The position numbers and the translations under genes were made by a program. From Dehalococcoidia bacterium (GTDB taxonomy: Bacteria; Chloroflexota; Dehalococcoidia; Lucifugimonadales; Lucifugimonadaceae), in contig PBVQ01000008.1 of the NCBI GenBank assembly GCA_002728715.1, positions 80,179 through 130,705 of the forward strand: 50,527 nucleotides of DNA, given 5' to 3'. Positions 45,080 through 50,527 of the stretch are shown here, in pieces (positions within the stretch are counted from its first letter, which is position 1; the number at the start of each line of letters is the position of its first letter). The notes below the pieces were generated by a model. That model ran no database searches, was not told the DNA's origin, and worked only from the letters and a program-made list of their open reading frames with translations.

Positions 45080-46201
45080 ATGAAAAATATAGGTATTATC
45101 GGTGGAGGGCAATTAGGTAAAATGATTGCTATTTCAGCTAAAGAAATGGGTAATAATACTATTGTTCTAGATCCTAACCCAGACTCACCTGCATTCGGGG
45201 TGTCAGATGAGAAAATAATTTCTGAATTTGATGATTTAAATGCATGTGATATATTGATTGAGAAAAGTGACATAATCACGTATGAATTCGAAAATATTAA
45301 ATTAGATTCGGTTGAATATTTAGAAAAATATAGAAAAGTGTTTCCGTCATCTAAAGTCTTATCTATTTCACAAAATAGAATTTTAGAAAAAGAGTTTCTT
45401 AAGAATAATAAAATCCCGGTCGCCGAATTTAATTTAGTAAAAAGTGAAAAAGATATTATTAAATTTTGCGAAAATTTTAATTTTCCCGTTGTTATAAAAA
45501 CAGCCACTGAAGGATATGATGGTAAAGGTCAAAAAATAATAAAAAATGTTAATGAAATTCCCTCATCGTACAGAGAAATTTCTAAAAAAAATAAAGAGAT
45601 TATAATAGAAAAATTCATTAATTTTGATAAGGAAGTTTCAGTTATTTGCTCAAGAGATACATCAGGTGAAATTACCTCATTTCCTATCTCAGAAAATATA
45701 CATGTGAATCACATATTAGATAAATCTATTGTTCCTGCAAGAATCTCTAAAACTTTGGAAAATAAAATAAATAATTTAGCAGAAATTATTGTAAATCAAT
45801 TAGAATTAGTTGGGTTGATTTGTATAGAAATGTTTGTTCTTGGAGAAGAAGTATTTATAAATGAAATTGCTCCAAGACCACATAATTCAGGACATTACAC
45901 TCTAGATGCTTGCGATACTTCACAATTTGACCAAGTTGTAAAAATATTGTTAGGTTTTAATACTTGTAAACCAAAGTTATTGTCCCCTGCTGTAATGTTT
46001 AATTTACTTGGGGATATATGGTTTGATAATTTAAATCCAAACTGGAATAAAGCATTAATGACTCCTGGTTCAAAGCTCTATTTATATGGGAAGCATGAAC
46101 CTAGAATAGGCAGAAAAATGGGGCATATAAATATTTTGAATAATAGTTTGGATGATGCAATAAAGTTATCTGAATCTTGTAAATCTATGTTGTATGATTA
46201 A
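45080..46201 (+). CDS. purK: 5-(carboxyamino)imidazole ribonucleotide synthase
   Basis: The 373-residue product is an ATP-grasp enzyme: GGGQLGKM at 8-15, the ATP-binding VIKTATEGYDGKGQ around 136-149, and the C-terminal INEIAPRPHNSGHYT. It makes N5-CAIR from AIR, bicarbonate and ATP, which PurE then rearranges. An AGAAGT sequence before the ATG serves as a weak ribosome binding site. Its 3' end overlaps the convergent ABC ATPase gene by 17 bases, the largest tail-to-tail overlap in the window. Confidence 0.97.
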   Translation: MKNIGIIGGGQLGKMIAISAKEMGNNTIVLDPNPDSPAFGVSDEKIISEFDDLNACDILIEKSDIITYEFENIKLDSVEYLEKYRKVFPSSKVLSISQNRILEKEFLKNNKIPVAEFNLVKSEKDIIKFCENFNFPVVIKTATEGYDGKGQKIIKNVNEIPSSYREISKKNKEIIIEKFINFDKEVSVICSRDTSGEITSFPISENIHVNHILDKSIVPARISKTLENKINNLAEIIVNQLELVGLICIEMFVLGEEVFINEIAPRPHNSGHYTLDACDTSQFDQVVKILLGFNTCKPKLLSPAVMFNLLGDIWFDNLNPNWNKALMTPGSKLYLYGKHEPRIGRKMGHINILNNSLDDAIKLSESCKSMLYD

Positions 46202-46871
46202 AAATCTCTCCATTTGAGATATTCAGTGTTTTGTCAGATAAATCTAAAAGAGTTCGATCATGAGTTGTCGCAATTATAGACATATTTTGCTCATTTACCA
46301 TCTCTTTAAATAAACTAAATATTGAAAACGCATTTACTGAATCTAACTCACCAGTTGGCTCGTCTGCTAAAAGGAGTTTTGGCTTCATAGCTATAGCTCT
46401 TGCTATAGCTATCCGTTGCTGTTCACCTCCTGACAATTCATATGGTCTATGATTGCGTCTTTTTTCTAATCCGATCATTTTCAGTGCACCTTTAGTTCTT
46501 TTATTTCTTTCTTTTGAATTTATACCACAAATTCTCATAGGCAATTCTATATTTTCGTATGCAGATAATAAGGGTAACAGAGAAAAAGATTGAAATATAA
46601 CTCCTATTTCAAATCTTCTAAAACTAATTTTTTCTTTTTCATTATAATCATTAATATTATTGCCTTTAAATAAAATTTCTCCATCTGAGGGCTCATCTAA
46701 TCCTGCCAAAATATTAAGTAGGGTTGTTTTTCCTGAACCGGACCTTCCAACTAAAGTTAAGAATTCTCCATTATTAATATTTAGATTTATATTTCTTAAG
46801 GCCTCAATTTTTTCACCTTTTAATATATAATTTCTAGAAACATTTTTTACTTGGATTAGTTCATTTTTCAT
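46185..46871 (-). CDS. ABC transporter ATPase (LolD/MacB type)
   Basis: The 228-residue product is a single nucleotide-binding domain with Walker A GRSGSGKTT, Q-loop VIFQSFSLLP, signature LSGGEQQRIAIARA, Walker B LLLADEPTGEL and the H-loop histidine in TTHD. The ELSGGEQQR and DEPTGELD pattern is typical of ATPases paired with FtsX-like permeases (LolCDE, MacB). It is the last of three minus-strand genes and overlaps the upstream ATPase by 11 bases. Its partner is the permease at 47711. Confidence 0.93.
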   Translation of the reverse strand: MKNELIQVKNVSRNYILKGEKIEALRNINLNINNGEFLTLVGRSGSGKTTLLNILAGLDEPSDGEILFKGNNINDYNEKEKISFRRFEIGVIFQSFSLLPLLSAYENIELPMRICGINSKERNKRTKGALKMIGLEKRRNHRPYELSGGEQQRIAIARAIAMKPKLLLADEPTGELDSVNAFSIFSLFKEMVNEQNMSIIATTHDRTLLDLSDKTLNISNGEIFNHTT

Positions 46872-47706
46872 TATCCGCCTCTATTTTTATTACACCGTCT
46901 TCATTATAAATTTTAACTCTTTTATCAATATTATTACTATCTAATATTTTTTTTGGTATTTGTAAAGAGCCAATAGAATCTATTAGCAAATATTCATTTT
47001 TTTTATTATTAATTAGTTGTGTTTCTATACTAGTTTTTCCATCCTTAATAGTAATACTCCTGCTAACATCATCAGAAATTTTAGGGTCATGAGTAACTAT
47101 AACAATAGTGGTATTTAGTTTTTGATTTAACTCATTAAGTAAATCCAGTATATTTTGAGATGTTTCATCGTCTAATTCGCCAGTTGGCTCGTCGGCTAAT
47201 ATTAAGGGTGGATTATTTGATAATGCAACTGCTATAGCAATTCTTTGTTGCTCTCCTCCTGATAATTCATAAGGCATATGGTTTTTTCTATTACTTAGAC
47301 CGACAAGCTCAATCAACTCATCTGCTCTATCATTAATTATGTTTTTATTTTTACCAGTAATTACCATTGGTAACTTTATATTTTCTATTGCTGATAGATA
47401 ATTAAATAGATTTTTATTGGTGTCCTGCCAAATAAACCCCACTTCTTTTCTTCTATATCTTACTATTTCTTCTTTGGACATTTGTAATAAATCATAATTT
47501 CCAACTTTTACTATGCCAGCAGAAGGAAAATCATATCCAGCTAAAATATTTAATAGTGTAGACTTACCACTCCCTGAAGATCCTATAATAGAAATTATTT
47601 CACCTTTATCTACAGACAATTCTAATCCTCTAAGGGCTACAACTTCTAATTCAGATGCTTTATATATTTTGAAGAGATTTGTACACTCGATATAATAATT
47701 TTTCAT
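46861..47706 (-). CDS. ABC transporter ATPase with C-terminal AbrB-like extension
   Basis: The 281-residue product has Walker A GSSGSGKST, signature LSGGEQQRIAIAVA, Walker B LILADEPTGEL and TTIVIVTHD. After the ATPase domain (about 1-225) comes a region at about 236-281 reading LLIDSIGSLQIPKKIL, which resembles the SpoVT/AbrB swapped-hairpin motif and ends in an acidic strand. Similar tails occur on some MacB-type ATPases of Actinobacteria and Chloroflexota as far as I recall. It lies 4 bases after the permease and overlaps the next ATPase by 11 bases, so two different ATPases probably serve one permease. Confidence 0.9.
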   Translation of the reverse strand: MKNYYIECTNLFKIYKASELEVVALRGLELSVDKGEIISIIGSSGSGKSTLLNILAGYDFPSAGIVKVGNYDLLQMSKEEIVRYRRKEVGFIWQDTNKNLFNYLSAIENIKLPMVITGKNKNIINDRADELIELVGLSNRKNHMPYELSGGEQQRIAIAVALSNNPPLILADEPTGELDDETSQNILDLLNELNQKLNTTIVIVTHDPKISDDVSRSITIKDGKTSIETQLINNKKNEYLLIDSIGSLQIPKKILDSNNIDKRVKIYNEDGVIKIEADNEK

Positions 47707-47710
47707 TTTC

Positions 47711-50527
47711 TTATTTTCCTATCCTCATGACCTTGTGTAAAGACATTTTAAATACTGAGAAGATAATTATTGCTATTACTGTTACAAAAACTAAAAGTAA
47801 TATAAAAAAAGTAAAACGAAATTCATCCCATCTGAATAAGATATCCATTGGTGGCAATAAAACTTCCGAACCACTTGAATTGGCAAGGTAAGGTAATATC
47901 GTTGAGCCTAAAGATAATCCCATAAAAATTCCAAGTCCTAATGCTAAACCTATAATAATAATTTGTTCGAATAAAATTAATGTCACTAACTGTTTCATAG
48001 ATAATCCTATAGTTCGTAATAATGCTAATTCATATTTTCTATTGTTAAATGAAAAATTACTATGAATAATAAATCCCAATGCACTTATTATTAGGACTGT
48101 AAAAAAAGCAATACCTAATAATGCTTTCCATCCAGCAATTACTAATGGATTTAAATTGATATTTTTTAACTCATTATCCAAATAACTTGTCGAGGACCCA
48201 GCCTTCAAATCAATGTTTTCAAATATGTGATCAATTTCATTTTTTATTTTTTCGTCAATAAAATAATTATCTATAAATTCAGGTTTTTCAATTTCATTTT
48301 CTATGTCATTACTAGCGTTTATCCAAAATTCTTTGGGCTGTATATTTCCTATATGTTTTTTTGTATTTAAATGAGTAAGTAATGATTCGTAATCAACGAT
48401 AATGAATGGTTCTTTTTCATATCCTGCACTAGGAAATAACTCTATGGTATCAATAATATTTAATTTTATAGGGCTTGAATCTACAATGATATTAACCTTA
48501 GTAGGATTTTTATTATCATCAATTTCCAAGTTATACTTTTTTATAAAATTTTTATCTGCTAATGCTGGAATTTCTTCTAAGCCTTTTCCGTGCCATATTC
48601 CTCTATATTCTCTTGGATCAATGTTAGTCCATCTAAATCTTAGAAATTTTTCTTCTACAGTTTTTGAAAGATTTGTCATTTGATTTTTGCTAGAAAAATT
48701 TATTGAGATCGTATCTCCAAGGGAGTTTTTTGTAGGCTTTATAGTGCTCCAAGAATCATTAAAATCTTCACTAAAATTTTCTATGATTGTTATATTTTTA
48801 CCTGAACCATCAATTACACTTATATCGGAGATATCTAGTGCAGAAGCCTCTGTATAGCTGTTAGAATATATTCCTACAGAATGTAAACTTAGTGGTTCTT
48901 TTGGAAAAAACTCAATGGGTCTATATCTTCTAATGCTAGATATTGCTGTTTGTAGGCTTACACCTATTCTACACCACTCATTTTCACTATTTTCTGGACA
49001 ATGGAATCTAAATCCATCGTAACCATTTGGAGATAAATTTCCTAATGGAATTGTAAAAAAATTATTATTTGCATCTGATAATCTTGCTAACACATATGTA
49101 TCAGGAAGTTTTGTTAATGGTCTTATATTTACTGAAATCCATTTACTCCCACTCGGTATCATTATTCCTTTATCTGTTATTTCATCTATTCTATTTAATT
49201 TTTCTTTTAAGTTTTTATCTTTATTATCATTTCTAAGTAAAATAATTTTATCGAGATTATTTGGATCAATTCCTATAAGTTCAAAATAGTCATTAGAGTA
49301 TTTTGACGAAACAGAAGATTTTTTTCTTAATATTGGAGTTGAGTTTAATAATATCTCAGATTTAGTTAGTTCATTTATTATAGATTTTGACCAAATTTCT
49401 TTATGTATTTCCATAGACTCAAGTTTTATCTCCCCTGCATTATCGTATAAAACTTGATCAATATTACTTTGCTTCAGTGATGATTCAAAACTTGATGCGA
49501 ATACACCTAAGGCTGCTGTTAAAATTAGCAGTAAAGATAGTCTTGAATAATGAGATGGATTTCTTGACATTTGCCATATACCTAAAATTAGTTCCGGTGG
49601 GGCAAGTTTTGAAAAAAGTTTTTTATTTAAAATAACCCCTAAGAAACTCATCATTAATGGAAAAATTCTAACTAAAATTAATCCTGAGCAAATTATGAAT
49701 ATAGCCGGTGTTGCTAGCAAAAGTTGATTTATTTCTGGCTCACCACCCATGCTGCTTTCTGATATAAATGAACCTTGTTTACTTATTTGAAATAGTAAGA
49801 ACATAATAATAATAATAAAACCTACATCAAGGTAATATCTTTGAATTATAGAAAGCCTGCTTGGTCTTTGAGTGGTGATTTTTGAGGCCAATAGACCTAA
49901 GTTTGTAATTTTAATTGCAGGTGCTAGTACCGAAATAAGGCCTAATGCTCCACCTATAAAACTCATATAATATACATTTATAGACAAACTAACTGGTAAG
50001 TTATTTCCATAATTAAGGTTTTCATATGTAGGTATTTGACCAATTATAGATATTGTAGAGGCGGCTATTATAGGTCCTGTCAAAGTAGCAATTATTGTTA
50101 ATACGAGACCTTCAAAAACATAAACAGAAATGATTTGCTTAGTTGAAGCTCCTCTTGTTCTTAACATTCCTATTTCATTTTTTTGAGCTTCAACAAGTAG
50201 ACTTGAAATTGTAATAGTGTAGTAAATAGCTACCAATACTATAATCATTATTACAATTTGCATTGGAATTTTATTAAAAAATAAATCGTTTTCAAAATTT
50301 TCAATAGTTTTCATTAAGTCGGTTGTTATTAATAAACCGTTTAGTTCAGATTTCATTTGATTTTCAGCTATATTAATACCACGTAAAATTTGTGAAGTAT
50401 CTCTAGCTTTTATTTTTTTATTTTCAACATCAATCCACCAAGCATAATCTAATCTTATTTTTGAAAAATATTCTAATAATTTACCTGAGATTATTTCTTC
50501 ATTTATTATGAAATAGTTGAAATCTAA
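47711..50527 (-). CDS. FtsX-like (MacB/LolC-type) ABC permease, N-terminus outside window
   Basis: The frame stays open from the stop at 47711 through the internal ATG at 50356 to the right edge, adding 57 codons (…WWIDVENKKIKARD…), so the true start lies beyond the window. The visible part holds two FtsX-type permease domains. The first (after NKIPMQIVIMIIVLVAIYY) contains the NEIGMLRTRGAS loop; the second has YELALLRTIGLSMKQLV near the C-terminus. Additional membrane helices lie between, with a large extracytoplasmic domain of roughly 400 residues. This is the layout of duplicated MacB-like permeases that move lipids, peptides or lipoproteins outward. Two ATPase genes follow immediately. 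The substrate is unknown. Confidence 0.9.
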   Translation of the reverse strand, partial: LDFNYFIINEEIISGKLLEYFSKIRLDYAWWIDVENKKIKARDTSQILRGINIAENQMKSELNGLLITTDLMKTIENFENDLFFNKIPMQIVIMIIVLVAIYYTITISSLLVEAQKNEIGMLRTRGASTKQIISVYVFEGLVLTIIATLTGPIIAASTISIIGQIPTYENLNYGNNLPVSLSINVYYMSFIGGALGLISVLAPAIKITNLGLLASKITTQRPSRLSIIQRYYLDVGFIIIIMFLLFQISKQGSFISESSMGGEPEINQLLLATPAIFIICSGLILVRIFPLMMSFLGVILNKKLFSKLAPPELILGIWQMSRNPSHYSRLSLLLILTAALGVFASSFESSLKQSNIDQVLYDNAGEIKLESMEIHKEIWSKSIINELTKSEILLNSTPILRKKSSVSSKYSNDYFELIGIDPNNLDKIILLRNDNKDKNLKEKLNRIDEITDKGIMIPSGSKWISVNIRPLTKLPDTYVLARLSDANNNFFTIPLGNLSPNGYDGFRFHCPENSENEWCRIGVSLQTAISSIRRYRPIEFFPKEPLSLHSVGIYSNSYTEASALDISDISVIDGSGKNITIIENFSEDFNDSWSTIKPTKNSLGDTISINFSSKNQMTNLSKTVEEKFLRFRWTNIDPREYRGIWHGKGLEEIPALADKNFIKKYNLEIDDNKNPTKVNIIVDSSPIKLNIIDTIELFPSAGYEKEPFIIVDYESLLTHLNTKKHIGNIQPKEFWINASNDIENEIEKPEFIDNYFIDEKIKNEIDHIFENIDLKAGSSTSYLDNELKNINLNPLVIAGWKALLGIAFFTVLIISALGFIIHSNFSFNNRKYELALLRTIGLSMKQLVTLILFEQIIIIGLALGLGIFMGLSLGSTILPYLANSSGSEVLLPPMDILFRWDEFRFTFFILLLVFVTVIAIIIFSVFKMSLHKVMRIGK

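Noticed and set aside
45043-45507. 154-codon open frame on the minus strand inside purK
   Set aside because: It is antisense to a strongly conserved ATP-grasp gene, has no ribosome binding site and its residues show no family pattern; it reflects AT-rich complementary codons.
1-50527. CRISPR arrays, insertion sequences, phage genes, toxin-antitoxin pairs
   Set aside because: No spaced direct repeats, transposase or integrase motifs, or paired small genes were seen on either strand.

Overview
The window is AT-rich, very gene-dense bacterial chromosome. It contains no mobile elements, CRISPR arrays, prophage genes or recognisable transcriptional regulators, and no stretch over 300 bases lacks a gene; the longest gap is the 266-base rpoB leader. 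Six genes, one of them broken, belong to the mandelate racemase/muconate-lactonising branch of the enolase superfamily. Such expansion of acid-sugar dehydratase paralogues, together with a split gcvPA/gcvPB glycine cleavage system and rpoBC in a streamlined AT-rich genome, fits the marine SAR202-type Chloroflexota. That assignment is inference; a marker-gene tree of RpoB/RpoC would settle it.

Layout, left to right. (1) 1-4068, minus strand: nudC, an enolase-superfamily dehydratase, a second one interrupted by one in-frame stop, and an HpcH/HpaI aldolase cut by the window edge. (2) 4198-6231, plus: a YjhG-type xylonate dehydratase. (3) 6226-7964, minus: a glutaredoxin-like protein, a GlcG/HbpS-family protein, tRNA-Asp and a metallo-beta-lactamase-fold hydrolase. 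(4) 8231-20278, plus: rpoB, rpoC, tRNA-Val, bioY, panC, panB and a MATE transporter. (5) A rhamnonate-dehydratase-like enolase paralogue on minus (20282-21352), divergent from a plus-strand run 21377-32724: a DUF418 membrane protein, thrS, citrate synthase, a MidA-like methyltransferase, gcvT-gcvH-gcvPA-gcvPB, a KDPG-type aldolase and a KDG kinase. (6) An amidohydrolase (minus), a small secreted/membrane protein (plus) and another enolase paralogue (minus). (7) 35975-43042, plus: enolase paralogue, class IV aminotransferase, EamA transporter, MFS transporter, galactonate-dehydratase-like enolase paralogue, HAD phosphatase and a second HpcH/HpaI aldolase. (8) 43039-44489, minus: alpha/beta hydrolase and PIG-L deacetylase. 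(9) purE-purK (plus). (10) Two ABC ATPases with an FtsX-like permease (minus) that runs off the right edge.

Taken together, much of the accessory content reads as sugar-acid catabolism. Several dehydratases (enolase type and IlvD/Edd type) would make 2-keto-3-deoxy acids. Those would be either phosphorylated by KdgK and split by the KDPG-type aldolase, or cleaved directly by the HpcH/HpaI aldolases. The core genes (RNA polymerase, ThrRS, citrate synthase, glycine cleavage, pantothenate and purine synthesis) sit between these modules.

Most unusual points seen directly: RpoC has lost three of the four cysteines of its second zinc site; RpoB and RpoC both end in acidic tails; a fresh-looking nonsense mutation splits one dehydratase; divergent genes 24 bases apart appear to share one palindromic -10 element and to make nearly leaderless mRNAs; and a hydrolase gene starts 12 bases after the CCA end of tRNA-Asp.
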